Of a DNA stretch of 57,307 nucleotides, positions 45,077-54,356 are shown piece after piece (within the stretch, counting starts at the first letter, position 1; each line of letters begins with the position of its first letter). The notes below the pieces were generated by a model. It saw only the letters and a program-made list of their open reading frames with translations, searched no databases and was not told where the DNA came from. Source of the DNA: Rhodopirellula sp. SM50 (GTDB lineage: Bacteria; Planctomycetota; Planctomycetia; Pirellulales; Pirellulaceae). A program made the position numbers and the translations under genes. The stretch is taken from positions 1 through 57,307 of the forward strand of contig NZ_NTFY01000044.1 in NCBI RefSeq assembly GCF_002289565.1, in the 5' to 3' direction.

Positions 45077-46624
45077 ATGCAAAAACAAACTTCCGGATCC
45101 GTGTCTCAGATGCAGTCACTTGGTCCGATTCCGTCTCTGCCGAATTATCAGACGGATGGTTTCTTCGACGAGTTGGTCGACAAAAACAACGTCGCTCGTC
45201 CGGATGCTGAAGAGTTAGTCTCGCTGTTTAACCGTTTTCCGCCGCAGGAACTGTCCCGTCGCCAGCATGCGATCGAGCAGGCTCTGTTCCGGATGGGGAT
45301 CACGTTCACGGTCTACAGCGACAAAACGGGCACGGAAAAGATCATGCCCTTTGACGTGGTTCCGCGGATCGTCTCGGCGATCTTGTGGAAGCACATCGAC
45401 GCCGGTTTGAGACAACGGATCCGTGCGCTCAATCGCTTCCTGTGCGATGTTTACAACGAACGGGCCATCATCAAGGAGGGGATCATTCCGGAGGAGTTGG
45501 TCGACACGGCCCCGGCGTATCTGCAGGAATGCCGTGGTCTGAAACCGTTTAACGATGTCTGGTGTCACATCACGGGCACGGATTTGGTCCGTGATAACAC
45601 GGGAACCGTTTACGTGTTGGAGGACAATTTGCGATGTCCGTCGGGGGTGTCGTATGTGTTGCAGAACCGCCACGTGATGAAACGGAACTTTCCGCAGGTG
45701 TTCGGCGCGTCGCGGGTTCGCCCGGTCACCGATTACACGTCGCGACTGTTTCAACTGTTGCGCGATGTCGCTCCGCCGCATGTTTCCGATCCGACCGTCG
45801 TGGTGTTGACGCCCGGTGTTTTTAACAGCGCCTATTACGAGCATTCGTTCTTGGCCCAGCGGATGGGGGTCCAATTGGTCGAGGGCCGTGACTTGGTCGT
45901 CGAAGGGGAGTTTGTCTACATGAAAACGACTCGCGGGCTGCAGCGGGTCGATGTGATTTACCGCCGCGTCGACGATACTTTTTTGGATCCCAAGACGTTT
46001 CGCAAAGACAGCGTGTTGGGGGTCAAGGGATTGATGGACGTGTACCGCGCGGGCAACGTCTGCTTGGCCAACGCCCCCGGGACGGGCATTGCCGACGACA
46101 AGGTGATCTACGCGTTCGTCCCGGACATGATCAAATATTATTTGGATGAAGAGCCGATCTTGCCGAACGTTCCGACCTACGTTTGCCAAAAGGAAGAGGA
46201 TCGGAAGTACGTGTTGGCGCACATGGACGAATTGGTGATCAAGGCGGCCGGAGAATCGGGCGGTTACGGCATTCTGATCGGTCCGCACGCGACACCGGAA
46301 GAACGCGAGGAGTTCGCCCAGAAGATCAAAGAGGATCCGCGGAACTGGATCGCTCAGCCGACGCTGGAACTGTCTCGCGCCCCGACCGTGGTCGATGATC
46401 ACTTGGAAGGACGCCACGTCGATTTGCGACCTTACATTCTGTGTAGCCGACCGGATGACGTTTGGGTGTTACCGGGCGGTTTGACCCGTGTGGCGCTGCG
46501 CAAGGGATCGTTGGTCGTCAACTCGTCACAGGGCGGCGGCAGCAAGGATACCTGGGTGGTCGCCGAACAGGGACAGGCGGTCGCCAGTGCGCATGACGAC
46601 GAAACCGGGCCGGTCGATCACTGA
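45077..46624 (+). CDS. circularly permuted ATP-grasp type 2 protein
   Basis: 515 residues from ATG 45077. Family features: DGFFDELVDKNNVARP near the N-terminus, FLCDVYNERAIIKEGIIP, VLEDNLRCPSGVSYVLQNR, then GVFNSAYYEHSFLAQRMG, and the nucleotide-binding segment ELVIKAAGESGGYGILIGP. The order of the ATP-grasp subdomains is permuted relative to normal ATP-grasp ligases. It should form an amide (peptide-like) bond with ATP, but its substrate is unknown. It is the first gene of a conserved three-gene group with alpha-E and transglutaminase proteins, which comparative work has proposed as a peptide-synthesis/processing system. Confidence 0.95.
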   Translation: MQKQTSGSVSQMQSLGPIPSLPNYQTDGFFDELVDKNNVARPDAEELVSLFNRFPPQELSRRQHAIEQALFRMGITFTVYSDKTGTEKIMPFDVVPRIVSAILWKHIDAGLRQRIRALNRFLCDVYNERAIIKEGIIPEELVDTAPAYLQECRGLKPFNDVWCHITGTDLVRDNTGTVYVLEDNLRCPSGVSYVLQNRHVMKRNFPQVFGASRVRPVTDYTSRLFQLLRDVAPPHVSDPTVVVLTPGVFNSAYYEHSFLAQRMGVQLVEGRDLVVEGEFVYMKTTRGLQRVDVIYRRVDDTFLDPKTFRKDSVLGVKGLMDVYRAGNVCLANAPGTGIADDKVIYAFVPDMIKYYLDEEPILPNVPTYVCQKEEDRKYVLAHMDELVIKAAGESGGYGILIGPHATPEEREEFAQKIKEDPRNWIAQPTLELSRAPTVVDDHLEGRHVDLRPYILCSRPDDVWVLPGGLTRVALRKGSLVVNSSQGGGSKDTWVVAEQGQAVASAHDDETGPVDH

Positions 46625-46732
46625 CCAGGGCCGCCAGATCGCGGATGTGAGTCGCTCGACTGCGACAGCGTGTTGCGACGAAGACGAATGACCGATTGAA
46701 AACGAACCGGCTACCATTTAACTGAGCCTTTT

Positions 46733-47683
46733 ATGCTTTCACGTGTTGCTGAATCGATTTATTGGATGAGCCGTCAGGCCGAGCGAGCTGAGAATTTGGC
46801 TCGATTCATCGAAGTGACGTTGCACATGACGTTGGACCAACCGGAATACTTGGTCGATCCTTGGAAACCGTTGGTTCAGGTGACCGGCGACAACGAGTGG
46901 TTCAAGGCCAAGTACGGCTCGGCGAACTGTCAGAACGTGGTGCAGTTTTTGGCGTTTGATCGCGAGTACCACAGTTCAATGCTGACGTGTTTACGGGCCT
47001 CGCGCGAAAACGCTCGCAGCGTCCGCGAGGCGTTGTCGACCGAGGCGTTCGAGGAACTGAATGATTTCTACCATTTCGTTCGCGACAGCAGTCCGGCGCA
47101 GTTGACCGATCCGACGGCAGATTTTTTTGAGCAGGTTCGCGACCACGCACTGATGTGGACCGGCGTGTTGGACAACACGATGCCCCACAACACGGCCTGG
47201 CACTTTCTCAACGTCGGGCGTTTGCTCGAACGTGCCGACAAGACGTCACGGATTTTGGACGTCAAGTACTTCAACTTGCTGCCTCGCGTGGAAGACGTCG
47301 GCACCGCGGTCGATGATCTGCAGTGGTCGACGCTGCTGCTGGCGATCAGCGGATTTGAAGCCTATCGCCGCGAACATCAGCTGATGGATATCGAAAAGAT
47401 CGTCGCCTTTTTTCTCTTCCACCGGACGTTCCCACGCAGCATCTATTCCTGTGTCGCCGGTGTCGACCGATCACTGCGCGAGATCGAAAGTGAATCGGAA
47501 TCGGAGTTGCCCGGACAAGCCAGGCAGCGAATCGCCGCACTTCGTCATCGCTTGGAAAATACCAACGTCAAAGAAGTAATCGCCGGCGGAATGCATCAAT
47601 TTATCGATCGCTTGCAGATTGAACTCAACGCAGTCGGTGATTCACTCGGACAAGACTACTTTTACGCAACCCAAACTGCATGA
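46733..47683 (+). CDS. alpha-E domain protein
   Basis: 316 residues, almost wholly helical. It opens MLSRVAESIYWMSRQAERAENLARFIEV, the diagnostic start of the alpha-E family, with conserved RAENLAR and, later, FLNVGRLLERADKTSRILDVKY. It has no obvious catalytic residues; it probably is a partner or scaffold of the ATP-grasp protein. It starts 108 bp after that gene and overlaps the transglutaminase gene by 4 bp (ATGA, 47680-47683). Confidence 0.95.
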   Translation: MLSRVAESIYWMSRQAERAENLARFIEVTLHMTLDQPEYLVDPWKPLVQVTGDNEWFKAKYGSANCQNVVQFLAFDREYHSSMLTCLRASRENARSVREALSTEAFEELNDFYHFVRDSSPAQLTDPTADFFEQVRDHALMWTGVLDNTMPHNTAWHFLNVGRLLERADKTSRILDVKYFNLLPRVEDVGTAVDDLQWSTLLLAISGFEAYRREHQLMDIEKIVAFFLFHRTFPRSIYSCVAGVDRSLREIESESESELPGQARQRIAALRHRLENTNVKEVIAGGMHQFIDRLQIELNAVGDSLGQDYFYATQTA

Positions 47684-50600
47684 CCATTCGCGTCGCTCTC
47701 CACCACAAGACTCAGTATCAATACGACCGCTCCGTCGGGCTTGGCCCGCAAAAAATACGGCTTCGGCCGGCCTATCATGGCCGCACGAAAATCGTCTCGT
47801 ACGATCTGACTGTTCGCCCCGAAGATCATTTCATCAATTGGCAACAAGACCCGTTTGCCAATCCGGTGGCGCGGTTGGTGTTCCCCAAAAAGGCGAGAGA
47901 GCTGTCGGTCGTGGTCGATTTGGTTGCCGACATGACGGTGATCAACCCGTTCGATTTTTTCGTCGAAGAGAGCGCCGAATCCTGGCCGTTTCAATACGCA
48001 CCCGAAATCGAGCTTCAATTGGCGCCGTATCTGGTCACCGAACCGATGACGCCGCTGTTGGCCGATTGGATCAGCGAGCTGCCCAAAACGTCTGAGCGAG
48101 TGATCGATTTCCTGGTCGATGTCAACCGCATGGCCCAACAGCGGATCGATTACAAGATCCGCCTGGAACCCGGTGTGCAAACGCCCGAGGAAACCTTGAA
48201 ATTGGCCAGCGGATCGTGCCGCGATTCGGCCTGGATGCTCGTTCAAGCGTTCCGTCACATCGGCATGGCCGCGCGGTTCGTCTCGGGCTACCTGATCCAG
48301 CTGGCGCCCGACGAGAAACCGATCGAAGGTCCGGCCGGTCCGGCCGCCGACTTCTGCGATCTGCACGCCTGGACGGAAGTCTATTTGCCCGGTGCGGGGT
48401 GGGTCGGGTTGGATCCGACCAGCGGGTTGATGGCCGGCGAGGGACACATCCCGTTGGCGTGCACGCCACACTACAGCGATGCGGCGCCGATCACGGGCGG
48501 TCATGAACCGTGCGAAGTCGAATTCGTGCACGAGATGACCGTCACCCGGATCTTGGAATCGCCGCGGACGACGAAGCCCTACACCGATCAACAGTGGTCC
48601 GAGATTCTGGCGGCCGGTGATCGCGTCGACGAGGTGCTGGCGATCGGTGACGTGCGGTTGACGATGGGCGGTGAACCGACGTTTGTCGCCATCGACAATG
48701 TCGATGATCCCCAGTGGAACACCGATGCGGTAGGAAAAGAGAAACGCGTCCTTTCCAACGTGCTGCTGTTGAAGCTGCGTGACACCGTCGCACCCGGCGC
48801 GTTGCTGCACTACGGACAAGGCAAGTGGTACCCCGGCGAATCGCTGCCGCGCTGGGCGCTGACCTGTCTGTGGCGCACCGACGGGCAGCCCGTCTGGCAG
48901 AACCCCAAGTACATCGCCGACGAGGGCAAGGATTACGGGTTCACCCACGACGATGCCGAACGCTTTGTCAAACACCTGGCCGTCACGTTGGGGATCGAGG
49001 CCAAAGTCACGCTTCCCGTTTACGAGGACACCTTCCACTACTTGTGGAAGGAACAGAAGCTGCCGATCGATGTCGAGCCCACCGATCCGAAGTTGGAAGA
49101 TCCCAACGAACGGGCGATGATGGTGCGAACCTTCACCCAGGGGCTGAACAAACCGGTTGGGTTTGTGATGCCACTGAAACGAGCCTGGTGGCAGGCACAC
49201 CCGGGTTGGGTCGGCGGGCGCTGGCCGGTTCGCGGTGAAAAGGTGTTCGTCATCCCCGGAGACTCTCCGATCGGTCTGCGATTGCCGCTGGATAGTTTGC
49301 CCAAATCCGCCGCGCCCACCCCCGTGGACAATCTGCCCCGCGATCCCTTCGCGCCACGCAATCCGTTGCCGGAGGTTTCGACGATCCGACAGGACCAGCA
49401 GCGGATCGAGAAAGTCGAAGAACAGTTGAGTCGCCAAGATGACACGCCGGTCGAAGCGGAAGTGATTCCGACGGCGCTGTGTGTCGAATGTCGATTCGGA
49501 AGGCTGCACGTGTTCATGCCCCCGACGCAAAATCTAGAAGACTATTTGGACCTAGTGTCGGCGGTCGAAGAAACCTGTGTCGATCTGGACATGCCGGTGG
49601 TTTTGGAAGGCTACCTGCCGCCGCACGACCACCGCGTCGAAATGTTCAAAGTCACTCCCGATCCGGGAGTGATCGAGGTCAATGTCCAGCCCACGTCCTC
49701 GTGGCGTGACTTGGTCGGATTGACCGAGACGATTTATCGCGAAGCGCGCGAGAGCCGATTGACGGCGCAGAAGTTCGACATCGATGGGATGCACACCGGC
49801 ACCGGCGGTGGTGCCCACGTCGTCCTGGGCGGTAAGACGCCGACCGATAGTCCCTTCATTCGCCGACCCGATTTGTTGGCCAGCATGATTCGGTTCTGGC
49901 ACAACCACCCTGCCCTGTCGTATCTGTTCAGCGGCAAATTTATCGGGCCGACCAGCCAGGCGCCGCGGATGGACGAGGCCCGTCGCGACAGCGTGCATGA
50001 AATGGAGATCGCGTTGGTGGAAATGGAGCGGTTTTACCGCGAGGGCCAGACCATCATGCCCTGGACCGTCGACCGCCTGTATCGAGATCTGCTGGTCGAT
50101 TTGACCGGCAACACGCACCGCGCCGAAATCTGTATCGACAAACTCTATTCGCCCGATTCCAGCACCGGTCGATTGGGACTGGTCGAGTTTCGCGGATTCG
50201 AGATGCCGCCGAACGCACACATGAACCTGGCCCAACAGTTGTTGATTCGGGGGATCGTCGCCGCGTTCTGGAATCAACCCTACAAGCAGCCTTTGGCACG
50301 CTGGGGCACGTCGCTTTACGATCGATTCATGTTGCCGCATTTCGTCTGGAGCGATCTAGACGAATTGCTCTGCGTGCTGCGTCAGATGGGCGTCGATTTG
50401 AATCTGGAATGGTTCTTGCCGCACTTCGAGTTTCGTTTTCCCAAGATCGGTGAAGTCGTACTCGGTGATGCACGCTTGGAGCTTCGCGGTGCGATCGAGC
50501 CGTGGTACCTGATGGGTGAAGAACCGTCCGGCGGCGGTACGGCGCGTTTTGTCGATTCGTCGATGGAACGTTTGCAGCTCAGTCTGGACGGGTTCGATCC

Positions 50601-50994
50601 CTCGCGCTACGCCGTCTTGTGCAACGGCCACCGCGTACCGATGCATCCCAGCGAAGTGGCCGGTCAGTACTTGGCCGGAATTAAATTCCGCGCCTGGCAA
50701 CCGCCACGTTGTTTGCATCCGACGATCGGTGTTCATGTGCCGTTGCAATTTGACATCGTGGATCGATTCACCGAGCACTCGATCGGCGGATGCCGTTACT
50801 TCGTCTCCGACCCCAGTGGGCGGGCCCACGAGATCTATCCGGTCAACGCCAACGAAGCGGAAACACGGCGGACGGCACGGTTCCACACCCAGACGCTGAC
50901 GGGAGGCCGACTCGTGCTACCAGATCTGCCGCCGGTCGACGCGCCCAACGATTTCCCTGTCACGTTTGATTTAAGAAAGACGGTCCGAAACTAA
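47680..50994 (+). CDS. transglutaminase-like protein fused to DUF2126
   Basis: 1104 residues. The N-terminal part (about 1-290) is a bacterial transglutaminase-like N-region followed by the Cys protease fold: Cys180 (SGSCRDSAW), His229 (DLHAWTEV) and Asp245 (GLDPTSG). From about 300 to 1104 it is DUF2126: LTMGGEPTFVAIDN, ALTCLWRTDGQPVW, GGAHVVLGGKTPTDSPFIRRPDLLASMI and a long C-terminus. It may act as a peptidase or amide-forming enzyme on the product of the ATP-grasp partner. Third gene of the operon; translationally coupled. Residue context is intact, so it should be active. Confidence 0.95.
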   Translation: MTIRVALHHKTQYQYDRSVGLGPQKIRLRPAYHGRTKIVSYDLTVRPEDHFINWQQDPFANPVARLVFPKKARELSVVVDLVADMTVINPFDFFVEESAESWPFQYAPEIELQLAPYLVTEPMTPLLADWISELPKTSERVIDFLVDVNRMAQQRIDYKIRLEPGVQTPEETLKLASGSCRDSAWMLVQAFRHIGMAARFVSGYLIQLAPDEKPIEGPAGPAADFCDLHAWTEVYLPGAGWVGLDPTSGLMAGEGHIPLACTPHYSDAAPITGGHEPCEVEFVHEMTVTRILESPRTTKPYTDQQWSEILAAGDRVDEVLAIGDVRLTMGGEPTFVAIDNVDDPQWNTDAVGKEKRVLSNVLLLKLRDTVAPGALLHYGQGKWYPGESLPRWALTCLWRTDGQPVWQNPKYIADEGKDYGFTHDDAERFVKHLAVTLGIEAKVTLPVYEDTFHYLWKEQKLPIDVEPTDPKLEDPNERAMMVRTFTQGLNKPVGFVMPLKRAWWQAHPGWVGGRWPVRGEKVFVIPGDSPIGLRLPLDSLPKSAAPTPVDNLPRDPFAPRNPLPEVSTIRQDQQRIEKVEEQLSRQDDTPVEAEVIPTALCVECRFGRLHVFMPPTQNLEDYLDLVSAVEETCVDLDMPVVLEGYLPPHDHRVEMFKVTPDPGVIEVNVQPTSSWRDLVGLTETIYREARESRLTAQKFDIDGMHTGTGGGAHVVLGGKTPTDSPFIRRPDLLASMIRFWHNHPALSYLFSGKFIGPTSQAPRMDEARRDSVHEMEIALVEMERFYREGQTIMPWTVDRLYRDLLVDLTGNTHRAEICIDKLYSPDSSTGRLGLVEFRGFEMPPNAHMNLAQQLLIRGIVAAFWNQPYKQPLARWGTSLYDRFMLPHFVWSDLDELLCVLRQMGVDLNLEWFLPHFEFRFPKIGEVVLGDARLELRGAIEPWYLMGEEPSGGGTARFVDSSMERLQLSLDGFDPSRYAVLCNGHRVPMHPSEVAGQYLAGIKFRAWQPPRCLHPTIGVHVPLQFDIVDRFTEHSIGGCRYFVSDPSGRAHEIYPVNANEAETRRTARFHTQTLTGGRLVLPDLPPVDAPNDFPVTFDLRKTVRN

Positions 50995-51098
50995 TACGCG
51001 CGAGGCGGCCCCGTGTTGGTGTGCAGGCTTTAGCCGCCCGCATCGCTAATGAATCGCGGCCAACCTCATTCAAGAAGCTTGCGAATCGAGAACTTTAA

Positions 51099-51114
51099 AA
51101 GGCTGGCGAGCCTT
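51099..51114. repeat. small AAGGCT hairpin
   Basis: AAGGCT-GGCG-AGCCTT, flanked on the minus strand by TTTTAAAG. A weak terminator candidate for the sulfatase, and similar to the GGCTGGAAGCC repeat core. Confidence 0.4.
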
Positions 51115-51127
51115 CACAATACGTTCA

Positions 51128-52699
51128 TCATTGATCCTGCACACGCTGATGCCAGATTTCAAACTGCCGGGCCAGTTGCTGAACTCGACCGGGCTCACGC
51201 TGAGCGAGATCGGTTGTTTCGGTGCCATCTGCCTCCAAGTCAAAAAGTTCCCAGTCGCCACCCCGCCGAGGACGAATGGCTTTCCACTTGCCGCTGCGGA
51301 CAACATGGTGTCGGGGCACGCTCCAGCAGAGTACGTCATGTCCCTGGCGGGGCTTGCCCTCAAAAACCGGCCGCAAACTTTTACCTTCAATGGGCACCGG
51401 ATTTCGACCGCGAAACTCGGTGGGGTAGTTCACATCAGCGATGTCGAGACACGTTGCCATCAGGTCCATGACATGGCCCACCTCATCGCTTTGTTGATCC
51501 CCGGAGATGACGGCCGGCCATTTCGCCAGCAAAGGAGTGCGAATACCACCTTCGTAGCCTGAGAGTTTCGTACTGCGAAATGGCGTGTTGCTGAGAGTCG
51601 CCCAGGCCAAGCCGTAACCAGCAAAAGTATCTGGAGACCCCGGAAGGTTATCCGGGCCGCTTCCCGGGCGAATCGCGACCTGATCCAGTCGCCACCGGTT
51701 GTTGGGCTGGTTGGGGGAAAATCCAAAACCGCTTTTCGATGGGCCGATACCACCATCAGGTGCTGCGCCGTTATCAGAGAGAAACAGGACGAGAGTATTC
51801 TTTTCTTGTCCACTCTCTTTCAGAACGGTCAAGAGTTCCCCCAGGCCTTTGTCAATCGCGGCGACTTGAGCGGCGTAAACGGCCATCCGTTCGGCCTGCC
51901 AGTCTTGATGGACGCCGTCCTTCCAATTCTTGATCTCTGGGGGACGCGGGGTGAGTTTCCAGTTTGGAGGGATGAGCTGCGATTTCAGTTGAGATTCAAA
52001 TCGTGCGGTGCGCCATTCGTCCCATCCGCGCCCTCGGTATTGCTCCCGGTAGGCGGCAATGTCAGCTTCACGGGCATGTAACGGCCAATGGGGAGCGATC
52101 TGTGCCACGTAGAGAAAGAAAGGCTTGTCCGTGGTCATCGCTTCTTTCAAAAACTGCACGGCATAATGGTTGAGCGACTCTGTGAGATAGAAATCCTCGG
52201 GGAGCTGGAACCTTTCCCGATCGAGATAATACGGGTTCTGCTGCACTTCGTGGAAGTAGCTGATTTTGGCCTGGCACATCGGACCGAAAAACCGATCGAA
52301 GCCACGGTCGAGTGCCAGGTCGCGTCCCTGCCACTTGCCGACCATCATGGTGTGGTAGCCGGTGTTTTGCAGCAGTTCGGAAATCAACACGCACTTGGAA
52401 TAGTCCTTGGGCTGATTCCAGTGATCGCCACGGTGGCCAGTTTGCTGACAATAAAGCCCGGTCAACAGTGACGCCCGCGTGGGACCACAGACGGCGTTGT
52501 TGTAAAACTGCGTGAACCGCAGCCCGTCCCGAGCCAACGAGTCAATCTGCGGCGTGCGGATCTCACCACCAAAGCAACCGATGTCTGACCAGCCCAAGTC
52601 ATCCGCCATCACCAGGATGATGTTCGGTCGAGCTGCCTCGATGACCGTTTGGCACACCAGAAAGAACAGGACCAGCCCGCTGCAGATCAATCGCATCAT
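51128..52699 (-). CDS. secreted sulfatase (formylglycine-dependent)
   Basis: 523 residues from ATG 52699 (second ATG 52696). Signal peptide about 1-21. NIILVMADDLGWSDIGCFGG holds the two metal-binding Asp (33, 34); the formylglycine site is Cys71 in CGPTRASLLTG (CxPxR), and LSDNGAAPDGG supplies a further metal ligand pair. After modification of Cys71 to formylglycine it would hydrolyse sulfate esters, probably of algal or marine polysaccharides as in relatives; substrate unknown. The TTFFLVCQ-like hydrophobic signal fits export. No anaerobic or FGE-type maturase is adjacent. Confidence 0.93.
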   Translation of the reverse strand: MMRLICSGLVLFFLVCQTVIEAARPNIILVMADDLGWSDIGCFGGEIRTPQIDSLARDGLRFTQFYNNAVCGPTRASLLTGLYCQQTGHRGDHWNQPKDYSKCVLISELLQNTGYHTMMVGKWQGRDLALDRGFDRFFGPMCQAKISYFHEVQQNPYYLDRERFQLPEDFYLTESLNHYAVQFLKEAMTTDKPFFLYVAQIAPHWPLHAREADIAAYREQYRGRGWDEWRTARFESQLKSQLIPPNWKLTPRPPEIKNWKDGVHQDWQAERMAVYAAQVAAIDKGLGELLTVLKESGQEKNTLVLFLSDNGAAPDGGIGPSKSGFGFSPNQPNNRWRLDQVAIRPGSGPDNLPGSPDTFAGYGLAWATLSNTPFRSTKLSGYEGGIRTPLLAKWPAVISGDQQSDEVGHVMDLMATCLDIADVNYPTEFRGRNPVPIEGKSLRPVFEGKPRQGHDVLCWSVPRHHVVRSGKWKAIRPRRGGDWELFDLEADGTETTDLAQREPGRVQQLARQFEIWHQRVQDQ

Positions 52700-52904
52700 G
52701 TATTGGTTCAGTGTGAATTGGAGTCGATCGAGATCGGTGCGATTCAGGAGTGAAAGCAAAATGGGGCTCCGCTTTGTTCGCGTGCGCGCGAAAGATTCTC
52801 AACTTTGAATTCGCCCGGCTCGCGGACCTGAGTGCAGGCGGTTGTTGGCCGTTTTCGGCTTCTACCGTTTCTGACACGCAGTCGCGTTCCGCGATGATCG
52901 CGTG

Positions 52905-53447
52905 CTATTTTGAAGTCGCGTCTGTGGCAGCATTCGAATCATCGGTGGAAGCGATGCCTGCACGTTTTCCGCTAGCGATCACATAAAACCCCGGCGACGC
53001 CGAATACAAAATGACGGGCAAGTTGCCCAATCGTGCGTCTGGCGTTACGACCTTCAATCCATACTGCTTCGCAAATCTCTCTGCCTCGACTTCGGAGCTC
53101 AAAAAATACTTGTAGACGACATCGCCATCTTTGAATGAATGACCGTGCAGCATGCTCTCGTAATCATCAATCGTATGAAATATGTGAATGACCTCGTGGT
53201 GAAACACGGTAAAGCGGTTTTTCGCTAACGAATGTTCGGAGAGGGTGCGGCCACCGGCGGCGAACAACTTTGCCGCCTCGCCGCGTGGATCTGATGTGAC
53301 AACCTCGACGAAATTTGGAAACCTGTCGATGTTGGTACCCTTGACTGTGATTCTCTTCTCGAGAAACCCGTCCGCTGCCGGAGCGCTGGCAACCGACAAA
53401 GCAGTGAGGACGCAGCAGACGAGCATCGTCGTTGGATTCAATTGCAT
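52905..53447 (-). CDS. secreted hypothetical protein
   Basis: 180 residues, signal peptide about 1-25 (TALSVASAPAADG). The mature part is mainly beta/alpha: FLEKRITVKGTNIDRFPNFV, then FTVFHHEVIHIFHTID, and ILYSASPGFYVIAS. It contains HEVIH, an HExxH string, but no third ligand is evident, so it may be chance. Ends in a Ser/Thr/Asp-rich tail. No family recognised. It lies between the sulfatase and the cassette region, same strand. Confidence 0.75.
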   Translation of the reverse strand: MQLNPTTMLVCCVLTALSVASAPAADGFLEKRITVKGTNIDRFPNFVEVVTSDPRGEAAKLFAAGGRTLSEHSLAKNRFTVFHHEVIHIFHTIDDYESMLHGHSFKDGDVVYKYFLSSEVEAERFAKQYGLKVVTPDARLGNLPVILYSASPGFYVIASGKRAGIASTDDSNAATDATSK

Positions 53448-53528
53448 GTCAGTGCCCTATGGAATCGGGGTTGAGGTTCAAGTCGCAATGTCTTCATCGG
53501 TTCACGCAATGGTTAGACGGTGTCGGGG

Positions 53529-53948
53529 TCATGCGTTTGGCGGTGGAGCCACGCCCAACTGCATCATCAGTCCAAGTGTGTCCATGATGATGCGCGTGTC
53601 CTTAATTTTTCCGCCTTCAAATCGGTCGATCACCATGCCCCATACCGTCACAGGTCGATCCGTGGCAGGCACGCCGAGAAACGTTCCACGATGCGTGCCT
53701 GTCCACTCGAAGCGTGACAGCACCTTGTCGCCCTCCGCAATCTGCTCTTGGACCGTCCAGTGCATGTCGGGAAACGCCGTCCTCAGCCCGCGCACCACGT
53801 CCTTCAACCCTTCAAGGCCCGGCCCTTGGCCGGGGAGCGGAACCTGTTCCACCATGTCCTCCCAGAAGAACTGACCGGCAGCATCGACGTTTCCTTGGTT
53901 CAGAACCTCTTCGATGAATCGACAGACAACGTTGCTGTTACTTTGGAT
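53529..53948 (-). CDS. SnoaL-like ester cyclase / NTF2-fold protein with non-ATG start
   Basis: 139 residues if read from ATC 53948. The protein runs CRFIEEVLNQGNVDAAGQFF, then GLKDVVRGLRTAFPDMHWTVQEQ and VWGMVIDRFEGGKI..., the pattern of small SnoaL/ester cyclase proteins of about 130-140 residues. No ATG, GTG or TTG lies between the upstream stop and the internal ATG 53855; the ATC has GAGG 8 nt upstream. Either it uses ATC, or its start was lost and only a shorter product (108 residues) is made. The attC-like site at 53993-54080 ends 45 bp upstream of the ATC, with its GTTGGGC end. Substrate unknown. Confidence 0.7.
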   Translation of the reverse strand: MQSNSNVVCRFIEEVLNQGNVDAAGQFFWEDMVEQVPLPGQGPGLEGLKDVVRGLRTAFPDMHWTVQEQIAEGDKVLSRFEWTGTHRGTFLGVPATDRPVTVWGMVIDRFEGGKIKDTRIIMDTLGLMMQLGVAPPPNA

Positions 53949-54330
53949 GTTCTTTGCCTCGCGTCGTTGAGTGGTGCGTTAAGCCGTCTAGCGCCCAACG
54001 TTCACCGCCGCATGGCGAGCGACATTGTGCTTTCAATGGACGCCGACTCCGTGCCTGCGTGTGCGGGCGGATGGTTCGCGTGTCCGGCCACGACGACAGC
54101 ACGTGCCATCGCCGCTGTTTGCCAATGTACCCGATCGGAATCGCCGTGGGAAATCGAGTGTCCCAATCAGCGGTCGGCACTTCAGGCGTCGGTTTGTCTT
54201 CATCGGCCGAGTCGACCGCGCACCTATCGAACGATGACATCAAAAGCGAATCCTGGGAAACAGAGGTCTGGCGAATTCCGGTGGGCGTCCTTCGGGTCAC
54301 GGTCAAACGACGGCGAATCAATTGCCACAA
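53938..54330 (-). CDS. cassette-borne ORF, duplicated unit copy 1
   Basis: 130-codon ORF starting MWQLIRRRLTVTRRTPTG, with a conserved-looking core (SSFDRCAVDSADEDKPTPEV, PTADWD, FPTAIPIGYIGKQRRW) shared with the copy at 56990-57307. In that copy the equivalent C-terminus stops at SSWLDA just before the repeat arm; here it reads on through the attC-like site. Family unknown. Real coding potential is uncertain, since the first part resembles repeat translation. Confidence 0.35.
   Translation of the reverse strand: MWQLIRRRLTVTRRTPTGIRQTSVSQDSLLMSSFDRCAVDSADEDKPTPEVPTADWDTRFPTAIPIGYIGKQRRWHVLSSWPDTRTIRPHTQARSRRPLKAQCRSPCGGERWALDGLTHHSTTRGKEHPK
53993..54080 (-). repeat. attC-like recombination site a
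   Basis: Minus strand: GCGAACCATCCGCCCGCACA ... TGCGGCGGTGAACGTTGGGC. CCGCC(C)GCA pairs with TGCGGCGG leaving one unpaired C. The 3' end GTTGGGC fits the integron core GTTRRRY. It lies between the duplicated ORF and the ester cyclase. Confidence 0.6.
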
Positions 54331-54356
54331 AAAACGCGAGAAGTCACAAAAGAAGA
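54071..54356 (-). repeat. large direct repeat, copy 1
   Basis: Highly similar to 56990-57307 over about 285 bp (shared CCCAATCAGCGGTCGGCACT, AATTGCCACAAAAAACGCGA), lacking a 29-bp insert found in copy 2. One end abuts the attC-like site's left arm. Confidence 0.85.

Noticed and set aside
47662..49530. 622-codon minus-strand frame opposite the transglutaminase gene
   Set aside because: Antisense shadow of the coupled operon gene; no domain.
53170..53240. zinc protease call from HEVIH in the secreted protein
   Set aside because: HExxH alone is frequent by chance; no third ligand or family similarity supports it.
53450..53520. canonical integron site around GTTAGAC (53511-53517)
   Set aside because: The string fits GTTRRRY and its complement GTCTAACCATTG resembles the left arm of the other sites, but no matching second arm or hairpin is found; at most a decayed half-site.
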